This document shows, piece after piece, positions 33,226 through 41,205 of a stretch of DNA of 64,000 bases. Source of the stretch: Streptomyces avidinii. Lineage in GTDB: Bacteria; Actinomycetota; Actinomycetes; Streptomycetales; Streptomycetaceae. The stretch lies in the NCBI RefSeq assembly GCF_014650695.1, contig NZ_BMVL01000018.1, positions 99,105 through 163,104 on the forward strand, written 5' to 3'. The position numbers were made by a program, and so were the translations under genes. Positions within the stretch are counted from its first letter, which is position 1. Each line of letters opens with the position of its first letter. Below the pieces are notes generated by a model. The model was not told the DNA's origin. It was given only the letters and a program-made list of their open reading frames with translations, and ran no database searches.

Positions 33226-34536
33226 GTGAGTTCTCCCCGCACCGCAGCACCCCGTACGCCCGTGCACCGCCGCCGCCCCGCCTGGGCCGGCCGCAATTAC
33301 AGCCTGCTCACGGGTGCGGCGATCATCACGAACCTGGGGAGCCACGGAGCCCACATCGCGGCCGCGTTCGCGGTCATGCAGGCCGGCGGATCCGGCGCCG
33401 ACGTCGGACTGATCGCGGCCGCCCGCACGCTGCCGCTCGTCCTCTTCCTGCTCATCGGCGGCGCGATCGCCGACCGGCTGCCCCGTCACCGCGTGATGGT
33501 CGCGGCCAACACCTTGAACTGCCTGTCGCAGGCCGCCTTCGCGGTCCTGGTCCTCACCGGCACGCCCGAGCTGTGGCAGATGATGCTGCTGACGGCCCTG
33601 TGCGGCACCGGGACGGCCTTCTTCAACCCCGCCGCCGAGGGCATGTTGCTGTCCACGGTCTCCGGCGAACACTCCAACCGTGCCTTCGCGCTCTTCCGCA
33701 TGGCGATCAACGGCGCCGGCATCGGCGGCGCGGCCCTCGGCGGAGCGATGATCGCGGTGCTGGGACCCGGCTGGGTCCTGGCCGCGGACGCGGCGGCCTT
33801 CGCCGTCGCCGGCGCCCTGCGCGCCTTCCTCGACGTCAAGCACGTACCCGACCGGGCCCCGGGCGGCGGCCTGCTGTCGGATCTGCGCGAGGGCTGGGTG
33901 GAGGTCCGCACCCGTCCCTGGCTGTGGAGCATCGTGCTCCAGTTCTCCGTCGTGGTCGCCGTCGTCGGCACCGCCGACGCGGTCTACGGGCCGCTGGTCG
34001 CCCGGGACCACCTGGGCGGCTCCGCGCCCTGGGGGCTGGCCCTGGCCTTCTTCGGGGTCGGCACCATCGCCGGGGCCGTCCTGATGATGGCGTGGAGGCC
34101 GCGCCGGCTGCTGCTGGTCGGCACCCTGTGCGTGTTCCCGCTGGCGCTGCCCTCGGCGGGGCTGGCGGTACCGCTGCCCGTGTGGGGGCTGTGCGTGGTG
34201 ATGCTCGTCAGCGGCGCCGCGATAGAGGTGTTCGGCGTGAACTGGATGACCGCGATGCACCAGGAGATCCCTGAGGAGAAGTTCTCCCGGGTCACCGCCT
34301 ACGACTGGTTCGGCTCTGTGTCGATGCTGCCGCTGGCGACCGCCCTGGCCGGGCCGGCCGAAGCGGCGTTCGGGCGCACCCAGGCGCTGTGGGGGTGCGC
34401 GGTCCTGGTCGTCGTGCCCACCGCCCTCGTGCTGCTGGTCCCGGACGTCCGCCGCATGACCCGCAGGGCGCACGGCAAGACCATCGCCCCGGCCCCGGCA
34501 CCGGCACCGGCCGAGCAGGCCCCCGCCGGGCTCTGA
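33226..34536 (+). CDS. MFS transporter (enterobactin exporter/macrolide efflux type)
   Basis: A 436-residue protein with 11-12 transmembrane segments. The loop motif GGAIADRLPRHRVMVAANTL between helices 2 and 3 is the MFS signature. The layout resembles the MefA/EntS group of drug or siderophore exporters. The tail is Pro/Ala-rich (APAPAPAPAEQAPA). GTG at 33226 is chosen because the leaderless promoter points to it; the 19-codon upstream extension lies in the promoter itself. No regulator is adjacent, and the substrate is unknown. Confidence 0.87.
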   Translation: MSSPRTAAPRTPVHRRRPAWAGRNYSLLTGAAIITNLGSHGAHIAAAFAVMQAGGSGADVGLIAAARTLPLVLFLLIGGAIADRLPRHRVMVAANTLNCLSQAAFAVLVLTGTPELWQMMLLTALCGTGTAFFNPAAEGMLLSTVSGEHSNRAFALFRMAINGAGIGGAALGGAMIAVLGPGWVLAADAAAFAVAGALRAFLDVKHVPDRAPGGGLLSDLREGWVEVRTRPWLWSIVLQFSVVVAVVGTADAVYGPLVARDHLGGSAPWGLALAFFGVGTIAGAVLMMAWRPRRLLLVGTLCVFPLALPSAGLAVPLPVWGLCVVMLVSGAAIEVFGVNWMTAMHQEIPEEKFSRVTAYDWFGSVSMLPLATALAGPAEAAFGRTQALWGCAVLVVVPTALVLLVPDVRRMTRRAHGKTIAPAPAPAPAEQAPAGL

Positions 34537-34560
34537 CGCCCGCCCGGCTCGGACCGCCGC

Positions 34561-35409
34561 TCACCCCAGGCTGAACGCGCCCTCCGGGGGCGCCGGTGAA
34601 GGGGCCGCGTCCGCATCGGCCACGGGCACCGCGCCCTTCCTGAACCGTGCCAGGCCGTCCCCGTACTCCACCCGGGCGGGAAACGCGTCGCCCGCGCACC
34701 GCCGGGCCAGCGCCCCCACGGCCAGCGGGGCGTCGGAGGCCAGCAGCACGGCGTTCCCGAACCGCCGGCCCCGCAGCACCGCGGGCTCGGCGACCAGCGC
34801 CAGCTCCGGGAACACCTCCGCGAAGTTCGCCACCTGCGCCCGCAGGAAGTCGAAGGGCGCCCCGTCGGCCAGATTCGCCGCGTACAGCCCGCCGGGCCGC
34901 AGCACCCGCGCGGCCGCCCGCGCGTACTCCACCGACGTCAGCTGCGCGGGCACGCGCGAGCCGCCGAACACGTCGGCCACCACCACGTCCGCGCTCCCCG
35001 CCGGCGCGGCCTCCAGCCAGGCACGGGCGTCGGCGGTGTGCACCGTGACACCGGTACCCGCTGCGAGCGGCAGGTGCTCGGCCACCAGCTCCACCAGGCC
35101 CGCGTCGAACTCGACGACCGCCTGCCGGGATCCGGGCCGGGTGGCCGCGGCATAGCGCGGCAGGGTGAGCGCGCCGCCGCCGAGGTGCAGCAGGTCGAGC
35201 GCGAGCCCCGGCTCGGCCGCGCAGTCCAGGACGTGCGCGAGGCGGCGTACGTACTCGAACTCCAGGTGCTGCGGATCGTCCAGATCCACGTACGACTGCG
35301 GGGCCCCGTCGACGGTCAGCAGCCAGGCCCGCTCCCGGTCCACGTCCGGCATCAGCTTGGCGGTGCCCTGGCCCACGTCCCGGACGACCGGGATCTGTTC
35401 GTCGCTCAC
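34561..35409 (-). CDS. Spermidine-synthase-like methyltransferase-fold protein
   Basis: A 282-residue Rossmann protein of the spermidine synthase superfamily. The cofactor-binding motif is ALDLLHLGGGALTLPRY, the acidic end of strand 2 is QAVVEFDAGLVELV, and DVVVADVFGGSRVP replaces the usual catalytic D-loop (DxxD...). It lacks the N-terminal beta domain of full SpeE, so polyamine synthesis is doubtful. Such proteins are common in actinobacteria and uncharacterised. The GTG start follows GAGAAT (35416-35421) by six bases, consistent with leaderless initiation. It lies 45 bp downstream of the patatin gene on the same strand. Confidence 0.85.
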   Translation of the reverse strand: MSDEQIPVVRDVGQGTAKLMPDVDRERAWLLTVDGAPQSYVDLDDPQHLEFEYVRRLAHVLDCAAEPGLALDLLHLGGGALTLPRYAAATRPGSRQAVVEFDAGLVELVAEHLPLAAGTGVTVHTADARAWLEAAPAGSADVVVADVFGGSRVPAQLTSVEYARAAARVLRPGGLYAANLADGAPFDFLRAQVANFAEVFPELALVAEPAVLRGRRFGNAVLLASDAPLAVGALARRCAGDAFPARVEYGDGLARFRKGAVPVADADAAPSPAPPEGAFSLG

Positions 35410-35415
35410 CGTTCC

Positions 35416-35421
35416 ATTCTC
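35416..35421 (-). promoter_or_regulatory. -10 box of a leaderless promoter
   Basis: GAGAAT on the minus strand is six bases before the GTG at 35409, with no ribosome-binding site. Confidence 0.4.
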
Positions 35422-35454
35422 CGGCAGGAGCCCGGGACGGCTCCGGGCGGGCCC

Positions 35455-36309
35455 TCAGGCCGCCCGGCCCGACCAGACCTCCGCCGCCTCCCGTACGTGC
35501 TCCGCGGCCTGCGCCAGGCCCGCCCGTGCCGCCGGGTCCCGCCGCGCAGGATCCAGCACGTTGCGCCCGAAGACCTTGCGGGCGGCGTTCGAGGGGGTGA
35601 TCAGCAGCACTCGCGCCCCCGCCGCCCGGAGCCGCTCGGCCTGTGCCGACGGCGAGGGGACCAGCTTGGAGCCCAGCGACAGCGGGGCGATGATCACTAC
35701 GCGCGCGTAGCCCGCGGCCAGGTCGGCGTTGGTGGCGGAGCGGATCCCGCCGTCGATGAAACGGCGCCCGCCGACCGTCACCGGCGGCCACACCCCGGGC
35801 ACGGCGCAGCTCGCCGAGACGGCGTCGACGAGTCCGCTGCCGCTCCCCCGCTCGAACGCCTCGAGTTCACCGCTGAGCGCGTCCACCGCCGTGACGACGA
35901 GCCGCCGCTCGGGCCACTCGTGCGAGACCAGCCGGGCGGCCAGGACCTTGCGCCGCTCCGCCTCCGGGCCGGTGTCGGCGGCCAGCGCCATGGCGCCGAT
36001 CCGCTGCCGGTAGGCCGTCGCGGTGCGCGAGCCCACCATCGCGACGGCGTACCGGGCGACGAGGCCCGCCCCCAGTTTCGCCGCGACCTCCCCGGCGGGG
36101 TCCCCGAGCTGGCGCTCGTACAGCTCCTGCGCGGTGAGCAGCCCGGAGGTGAGCTGGGCACCGACCACGGAACCGGCGGAAGTGCCGACGACCAGGTCGG
36201 CGGTGGTGAGGTCCACGCCCGCGCGGGCGAGGCCGTACAGGATTCCGCACTCCCAGCCCACGCCGGTCAGTCCCCCGCCACCGAGCACCAGTGCCGTGTC
36301 GCCGCCCAT
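35455..36309 (-). CDS. Patatin-like phospholipase
   Basis: A 284-residue patatin-fold lipid hydrolase. The oxyanion motif is LGGGGLTGVGW, the nucleophile serine is in VGTSAGSVVG (about residue 43), and the catalytic aspartate is in FIDGGIRSATNADLA (DGG motif, about residue 185). It is predicted to be intracellular, since there is no signal peptide, and to cleave acyl esters of phospholipids or glycerides. The start at 36309 is preceded by a GA/GG-rich stretch. A 15-bp inverted repeat at 36334-36378 lies just upstream. Confidence 0.88.
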   Translation of the reverse strand: MGGDTALVLGGGGLTGVGWECGILYGLARAGVDLTTADLVVGTSAGSVVGAQLTSGLLTAQELYERQLGDPAGEVAAKLGAGLVARYAVAMVGSRTATAYRQRIGAMALAADTGPEAERRKVLAARLVSHEWPERRLVVTAVDALSGELEAFERGSGSGLVDAVSASCAVPGVWPPVTVGGRRFIDGGIRSATNADLAAGYARVVIIAPLSLGSKLVPSPSAQAERLRAAGARVLLITPSNAARKVFGRNVLDPARRDPAARAGLAQAAEHVREAAEVWSGRAA

Positions 36310-36333
36310 TTCCGCCCGCCCCTTCGATCGCGC

Positions 36334-36378
36334 CTGTGGTGACGGCAGTCTGGCTCAGCCGTCCTGCCGTCACCACAG
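36334..36378 (-). terminator. 15-bp stem hairpin, probable terminator of the EF-Tu gene
   Basis: CTGTGGTGACGGCAG (36334-36348) and CTGCCGTCACCACAG (36364-36378) are perfect complements with a 15-nt loop. It lies about 80 bp past the end of the EF-Tu gene and 25 bp before the patatin start on the same strand. It could also act as an operator for the patatin gene. Confidence 0.6.
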
Positions 36379-36387
36379 TGGGTCGGG

Positions 36388-36451
36388 ATCGGACCCGGAT
36401 CGGACCGGCATCGGATCTTGATCCGACCTTGATCCGACCCGGATCAGGTCC
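36388..36451. repeat. Cluster of GGATC/CGGACC repeats
   Basis: The words CGGATC, GGACC and GATCCGACC alternate in both orientations at least seven times, including the inverted repeat TCGGATC-TT-GATCCGA (36411-36426). It lies immediately after the EF-Tu stop. It could fold into several alternative hairpins. Similar GGATCC-rich words occur at 44881-44940. Confidence 0.75.
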
Positions 36452-36454
36452 GGA

Positions 36455-37636
36455 TCAGCCCAGGACCGCCGTCACCGTGCCCGCGCCGACGGTCCGCCCG
36501 CCCTCGCGGATCGCGAAGCCGAGCCCGGACTCCAGCGGCACGTCCCGGCCGAGCTCGACGGTCATCGTGACCGTCTCCCCGGGCCGGGCCACGGCGGCCT
36601 CGCCCAGGTCCACGTCCCCCACCACGTCGGCGGTGCGGATGTAGAACTGCGGCCGGTAGCCGCTGGCGACCGGTGTCGTACGGCCGCCCTCGCGCCCGGA
36701 GAGCACGTACACCTGCGCGGTGAACCGGCGCTGCGGGGTCACGCTGCCGGGCGCGGCCACCACGTGCCCTCGGCGAACGCCCTCGCGCGGCACTCCGCGC
36801 AGCAGCAGCGCGACGTTGTCCCCGGCCTCGGCGGACTCCATCGGCTTGCCGAAGGTCTCCAGCCCGGTGACGACCGTCAGGGCGGGCTCGCCGTCGCCGC
36901 CGAGGATCGCCACGCGGTCCCCGAGGCGGACGGTGCCGCGCTCGACGGCTCCGGTCACGACGGTGCCGCGCCCGGTGATGGTCAGCACGTTCTCCACCGG
37001 CAGCAGGAACGGCGCGTCCGTGTAGCGCACCGGGGTCGGTACGTACGTGTCCACGGCGTCCAGCAGCGCCCGGATCGCCTCCGTCCACCGCGGGTCGCCC
37101 TCCAGCGCGCCGAGTCCGGAGACCCGTACGACCGGCGCGCTGTCGCCGCCGTAGCCGTGCGCGGTGAGCAGCTCGCGGACCTCCAGCTCGACCAGGTCGG
37201 TCAGCTCGGGGTCCCCGGCGTCCGCCTTGTTGAGCGCCACGACGATGTGGTCGACACCGACCTGCCGGGCGAGGAGCACGTGCTCGGCGGTCTGCGGCAT
37301 GACCCCGTCGAGCGCGGAGACGACGAGGATCGCCCCGTCGAGTTGGGCGGCTCCGGTGACCATGTTCTTGATGTAGTCGGCGTGACCGGGCATGTCCACG
37401 TGGGCGTAGTGCCGGGTGCCGGTCTCGTACTCGACGTGCGTGAGGTTGATCGTGATGCCCCGGCGGGACTCCTCGGGGGCCCGGTCGATGCGGTCGAACG
37501 GCACGAAGGAGGCGCCGCCGCTCTCCGCGAGGACCTTGGTGATGGCGGCGGTGAGGGTGGTCTTGCCGTGGTCGACGTGACCCATGGTGCCGATGTTGAG
37601 GTGCGGCTTGGTGCGCACGAAGGCCGTCTTGGCCAT
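36455..37636 (-). CDS. tuf3: Divergent elongation factor Tu (Tuf3-like)
   Basis: A 393-residue EF-Tu with complete G motifs: GHVDHGKT, RGITIN, NKAD and a shifted G5 (SGLGAL). It differs from housekeeping EF-Tu at key points: switch II reads DMPGH instead of DCPGH, and many surface positions are changed (FDRIDRAPEE, GAAQLDGA, LNKADAGDPELTD). Streptomycetes carry a second, divergent tuf gene (tuf3) outside the str operon, expressed mainly under stress, and this matches it. Residues linked to kirromycin resistance (Gln in RQVG, GYRPQFY, Ala in FAIREGG) look unchanged. It stands alone, not next to rpsL/rpsG/fusA. No strong ribosome-binding site precedes the ATG. Confidence 0.93.
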   Translation of the reverse strand: MAKTAFVRTKPHLNIGTMGHVDHGKTTLTAAITKVLAESGGASFVPFDRIDRAPEESRRGITINLTHVEYETGTRHYAHVDMPGHADYIKNMVTGAAQLDGAILVVSALDGVMPQTAEHVLLARQVGVDHIVVALNKADAGDPELTDLVELEVRELLTAHGYGGDSAPVVRVSGLGALEGDPRWTEAIRALLDAVDTYVPTPVRYTDAPFLLPVENVLTITGRGTVVTGAVERGTVRLGDRVAILGGDGEPALTVVTGLETFGKPMESAEAGDNVALLLRGVPREGVRRGHVVAAPGSVTPQRRFTAQVYVLSGREGGRTTPVASGYRPQFYIRTADVVGDVDLGEAAVARPGETVTMTVELGRDVPLESGLGFAIREGGRTVGAGTVTAVLG

Positions 37637-37888
37637 GATTCATTCCCGTGTCTGGAAGCTGGAACGGGACCCCGAAGCCGAGCCGACCCTCCCCCTGCGG
37701 GGTCCGCCGGACGATCCGGGAAGGGTCAGCTTCGTGCGCCGTCGAATGCGGCGAGGGCAGGTGCGCCTGCAAATTCGGCAGCCTTCGGCGCGTCCGCGAC
37801 TGCGGACGGCGCTGCGAGGAAGGCGTACCGGTTCATGCCACTGATCCTGCCGGACGGTCAGGGGCCCGTCGAACGAATTACCGCACGC
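37637..37888 (-). other. Long structured upstream region of the EF-Tu paralogue
   Basis: These 252 bases hold no gene. Several hairpins are visible: CGTCCGC-GACT-GCGGACG (37791-37808), GCAGG-TGCG-CCTGC (37758-37771) and smaller ones. The first could terminate the AlkD gene, which ends at 37889 on the same strand, or form part of a regulated EF-Tu leader. No convincing promoter with canonical spacing was found. Confidence 0.5.
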
Positions 37889-38605
37889 TCAGAGGTTCTT
37901 GAGCGCCTCACGCACGGACAGTGGGGCCAGGGTGCCCCGTTCGGCCTCGACGAAGGCGCGTACGGCGTCCGGATCCGTCTTCGCGTACTCGCGCAGAGCC
38001 CAGCCGATCGCCTTGCGCAGGAAGAACTCCGGGGCGCCGGCCCGGCGGCGGCAGTGGTCGAAGAGCCGGCCGCTGTCGGTGGCGGCCTTGAAGCGGAGCT
38101 GGTGGAGCAGCGCCGTGCGGGCGAGCCAGAGGTTCTCGTCCTCGATCCACTCGTCCATCACGGCCGCGAGCGGCGGATCGGCGGCCACCAGCGGACCGAC
38201 CGTGTGCGCGGCCAGCAGGTCGACGGTGTCCCACCAGGGGACCGTGACGATCAGGTGCCGGGCCACCGGCAGGAAGCCGGAGGAGCAGCGGGCGACGTGG
38301 CGGCGCAGGTAGTCCACGGCGAAGTAGTGGTACTCACGTTCCGGGAGCAGCCAGCAGCGCAGCGCGAGCGCCGCGCAGTCCGTCTCGGACGGTTTCGGAG
38401 TGTCCTTGGTCACGGTCTTCGACAGGTCGCGGCGCAGCGGGGTGGGGATGCCGAGGAACGGCGCGACGTCCTTCATGTACGCGGCCATGGCCCGGGCCCG
38501 CACGGGATCGGCGGCCGCCCCGTACGCCCCGGGCAGGCGGTCCATCAGGGTGTCCGCGAGGGCGCTGCGGGGAACCTGCGGGGGTCGCCGGTCGTTCGAC
38601 AGCAT
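37889..38605 (-). CDS. alkD: AlkD-type DNA alkylation repair glycosylase
   Basis: A 238-residue all-helical HEAT-like DNA glycosylase that removes N3- and N7-alkylpurines. The AlkD signature PWWDTVDLLAAHTVG contains the catalytic Trp/Asp pair, and FFLRKAIGWALREYAKTDP holds the second Trp region. EDENLWLARTALLHQLRFK is the other conserved block. TAATCT (38613-38618) lies seven bases before the ATG, with no ribosome-binding site, suggesting leaderless translation. It diverges from the TVP38 gene across 49 bp. Confidence 0.92.
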   Translation of the reverse strand: MLSNDRRPPQVPRSALADTLMDRLPGAYGAAADPVRARAMAAYMKDVAPFLGIPTPLRRDLSKTVTKDTPKPSETDCAALALRCWLLPEREYHYFAVDYLRRHVARCSSGFLPVARHLIVTVPWWDTVDLLAAHTVGPLVAADPPLAAVMDEWIEDENLWLARTALLHQLRFKAATDSGRLFDHCRRRAGAPEFFLRKAIGWALREYAKTDPDAVRAFVEAERGTLAPLSVREALKNL

Positions 38606-38654
38606 GAGGCCCAGATTACGGCGGGACGCCGCATACGTCGGCTAGTCTCCCGGG

Positions 38655-39383
38655 ATGTCCCTCCTCCTCGCGCCGTGGGCCCGGCTGTCGCTGCTCGTCG
38701 TGCTGCTCGTGGCGGCCGGCGCGTGCGTGCTGCTGTACCAGCCCCAGCGCATCCTCTCGGAGGGCTGGCCCCCGGGGCTCCCGGTGGGCACGGCGGTCCT
38801 GCTGTTCGCAGCCGCGTACGGGGTGTGCACGGCCGCGTTCGTGCCGCGCCCCCTGCTCAATCTGGCCGCGGGAGCCGTCTTCGGCTCCCGGTTCGGCCTT
38901 GTCGCGGCGGTCGGCGGCACGGTGCTCGGCGCCGCGATCTCCTTCGGGCTGGGCCGGATCATGGGCCAGGAGGCTTTGCGGCCGTTCCTGCGCGGACGCT
39001 GGCTCCAGGCGGCCGACGGCCAGCTCAGCCGGCACGGTTTCCGCTCGATGCTCGCGGTCCGGCTCTTCCCCGGAGTGCCCTTCGTCGTGGCCAACTACTG
39101 CGCTGCGGTGTCGCGGTGCGGCTGGGGCCCCTTCCTCCTCGCCACCGCGGTCGGCGTCGTCCCGAACACGGCCGCGTACGTGATCGCGGGAGCCAGCGCC
39201 TCCTCCCCCGGGTCGCCCGCGTTCCTCTTCTCGTTCGGCTTCATCCTCGTCTCCGTGGTGGGCGGCGCAGTCGTCGGATGGCGCAAGCGGCACCGCCTGG
39301 CACCCCCTCGAACCCGGGACCGGGTGTCCGAACTGACGCCCCAGCACCCCCCTGTGGTCAGTGGCGCTTCGCACGGGCCCTAG
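38655..39383 (+). CDS. TVP38/TMEM64-family membrane protein
   Basis: A 242-residue VTT-domain membrane protein related to DedA, with about five or six helices. The VTT motif region is PRPLLNLAAGAVFGSRFGLVAAVGGTVLGA and RLFPGVPFVVANYCAA. It may move lipids across the membrane; function in bacteria is not settled. TAGTCT (38643-38648) is six bases before the ATG, so the transcript may be leaderless. It is followed 48 bp later by uppP. Confidence 0.88.
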   Translation: MSLLLAPWARLSLLVVLLVAAGACVLLYQPQRILSEGWPPGLPVGTAVLLFAAAYGVCTAAFVPRPLLNLAAGAVFGSRFGLVAAVGGTVLGAAISFGLGRIMGQEALRPFLRGRWLQAADGQLSRHGFRSMLAVRLFPGVPFVVANYCAAVSRCGWGPFLLATAVGVVPNTAAYVIAGASASSPGSPAFLFSFGFILVSVVGGAVVGWRKRHRLAPPRTRDRVSELTPQHPPVVSGASHGP

Positions 39384-39431
39384 CATCGGACGCGAACTGC
39401 CCGACGATCACAAGGACGAGCGCACCCCGAC

Positions 39432-40310
39432 ATGAGCTGGTTCGAATCCCTAATCCTCGGTCTCGTCCAGGGGCTTACGGAGTTCCTCCCGATCTCCTCC
39501 AGCGCCCACCTGCGGCTGACCGCGGCGTTCGCCGGCTGGCACGACCCAGGAGCGGCCTTCACCGCGATCACCCAGATCGGCACCGAGGCCGCCGTGCTGA
39601 TCTACTTCCGCAAGGACATCGCGCGGATCATCTCCACCTGGTTCCGCTCCCTGTACACGAAGGCCCTGCGCTCCGAACAGGACGCCAAGATGGGCTGGCT
39701 GGTGATCGTCGGATCCCTCCCGATCGGCATCCTCGGCCTCGTCTTCAAGGACGCGATCGTGGGCCCGGCCCGTGACCTGCGGCTGACGGCCACCACCCTG
39801 ATCCTGATGGGCATCGTGCTCGGCATCGCCGACCGGCTGGCCGCCCGCGACGAGGAGGGCGGCAGGCACCGCGCCATCCGCGAGCGCAAGACGCTCCAGC
39901 AGCTGGGCGTCAAGGACGGCCTGATCTTCGGTCTCTGCCAGGCGATGGCCCTGATCCCGGGTGTTTCGCGGTCCGGCGCCACCATTTCCGGCGGTCTGCT
40001 GCTCGGCTTCACCCGCGAGGCCGCGGCCCGCTACTCCTTCCTCCTCGCGATCCCGGCCGTGCTGGCCTCGGGCGCGTTCGAGATCAAGGACGTGATGGAG
40101 AACCCGGGTCACATCTCCTGGGGGCCGACGATCTTCGCGACGGTCATCGCCTTCTTCGTGGGCTACGTCGTGATCGCGTGGTTCATGAAGTTCATCTCGA
40201 CCAAGAGCTTCATGCCCTTCGTGATCTACCGGATCCTCCTGGGCATCCTGCTGTTCGTGCTGATCGGCACGGACGTGCTGAGCCCGCACGCGGGTGAGTC
40301 CGGCTCCTAG
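39432..40310 (+). CDS. uppP: Undecaprenyl-diphosphate phosphatase UppP
   Basis: A 292-residue integral membrane enzyme (BacA/UppP) that dephosphorylates undecaprenyl diphosphate so the lipid carrier can be reused in cell-wall synthesis; overproduction gives bacitracin resistance. The two active motifs are present: QGLTEFLPISSSAH near residue 14 and PGVSRSGATISGG near residue 178. About eight membrane segments are visible. It follows the TVP38 gene and may share its promoter; a 17-bp hairpin at 40341-40376 ends the unit. Confidence 0.95.
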   Translation: MSWFESLILGLVQGLTEFLPISSSAHLRLTAAFAGWHDPGAAFTAITQIGTEAAVLIYFRKDIARIISTWFRSLYTKALRSEQDAKMGWLVIVGSLPIGILGLVFKDAIVGPARDLRLTATTLILMGIVLGIADRLAARDEEGGRHRAIRERKTLQQLGVKDGLIFGLCQAMALIPGVSRSGATISGGLLLGFTREAAARYSFLLAIPAVLASGAFEIKDVMENPGHISWGPTIFATVIAFFVGYVVIAWFMKFISTKSFMPFVIYRILLGILLFVLIGTDVLSPHAGESGS

Positions 40311-40340
40311 CGGGACCCCTTTCCACCACTTCGCGTGAAC

Positions 40341-40376
40341 CGCAGGCCGCTCGGGAACGTTCCCGGGCGGCCTGCG
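40341..40376 (+). terminator. Terminator hairpin after uppP
   Basis: CGCAGGCCGC (40341-40350) pairs with GCGGCCTGCG (40367-40376). After one T-G wobble the inner CGGGAA/TTCCCG also pairs, giving a 17-bp stem with a CG tip, 30 bp after the uppP stop. Confidence 0.75.
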
Positions 40377-40424
40377 CGTCGTTGTGCCTGAAGAGAGCGG
40401 AAGGCAAACAGCAGGGGGTGCCCC

Positions 40425-40601
40425 ATGGGTCGAGTGGTGCTGGAGCGATTTCCCGCCGGAAGTCCGCGCGGAAGTTGGCCCGCCGAGGAGTACGCGGCGC
40501 AGCGGATGCGCGAGGGCGTGCCGGCCGAGGTGGTCATGGACCTGGACAGCGACGCGTTCCTCGTCGTGGTCCGGCAGCGGGAGTCCCGATCCGGTCACTG
40601 A
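40425..40601 (+). CDS. 58-residue small protein
   Basis: A short open frame translating to MGRVVLERFPAGSPRGSWPA... and ending ...RQRESRSGH. Codon third positions are strongly GC as in neighbouring genes, and the ATG follows a G-rich stretch (GGGGG, five bases spacer). The middle EEYAAQRMREGVPAEVVMDL reads as an amphipathic helix and DSDAFLVVV as a strand, so a small folded protein is plausible. No family name is known to me. Its reality is inferred from codon use and ribosome-binding site. Confidence 0.6.
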   Translation: MGRVVLERFPAGSPRGSWPAEEYAAQRMREGVPAEVVMDLDSDAFLVVVRQRESRSGH

Positions 40602-40670
40602 CCGCCCGCGGGAGCATCCGGTGGGCGCACGGCCCTTGGCCTCGCGCTCGACCGGCCCCACACTGACCCG

Positions 40671-41138
40671 ATGACTCAGCGTGTGGATCTCGCGACGGTG
40701 ATGGACCGGCTGGCGATCGACGAGGTGGTCACCGGCTACGCGGTTGCCGTCGACGACGGGGACTGGGCCGCCTACCGGGCCCTGTTCGCCGACGGCGCGC
40801 GGGTCGACTACAGCACGGCGGGCGGGATCGAGGGCCCGGTGGCCGAGGTGGCGGACTGGCTGGCGCAGACCATGACGCTCTTCCCCGTGCGCCAGCACCT
40901 GATCGTCAACCGGCTGATCCGGCTGGAGGACGTGGGCGGCTCGCCCGGGGACAGCGCCCGGGTGCGGGCGGACTTCCTCAATCCGATGCGGCTGGCCGGG
41001 CCGGACGCCGACCCGGAGGTCACCGCGCCGAACTTCGTCGCCGCCGGCCGGTACACCTTCGGGCTGGCCCGCACCCGTGACGGCTGGCGGCTCACCCGCG
41101 TCACCGTGCACGAGAAGTGGCGGCACATGTCCGGCTGA
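40671..41138 (+). CDS. NTF2-like/SnoaL-like protein
   Basis: A 155-residue cone-fold protein of the SnoaL_4/NTF2-like group. The N-terminal helix block VMDRLAIDEVVTGYAVAVDDGDWAAYRALFADGARVDYS is diagnostic, and RQHLIVNRLIRLE and RDGWRLTRVTVHEKW complete the fold. Members act as ketosteroid isomerase-like enzymes, dehydratases or ligand binders; the role here is unknown. A possible leaderless promoter (TTGGCC, 17 bp, CACACT) ends six bases before the ATG. Lnt lies 67 bp downstream. Confidence 0.87.
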   Translation: MTQRVDLATVMDRLAIDEVVTGYAVAVDDGDWAAYRALFADGARVDYSTAGGIEGPVAEVADWLAQTMTLFPVRQHLIVNRLIRLEDVGGSPGDSARVRADFLNPMRLAGPDADPEVTAPNFVAAGRYTFGLARTRDGWRLTRVTVHEKWRHMSG

Positions 41139-41205
41139 GACGGCCGGAAGCCGCTCGACTCGGCCCGGACGTCCGGCACTGCCACACTGGAAGCGGAGGC
41201 GCGCC

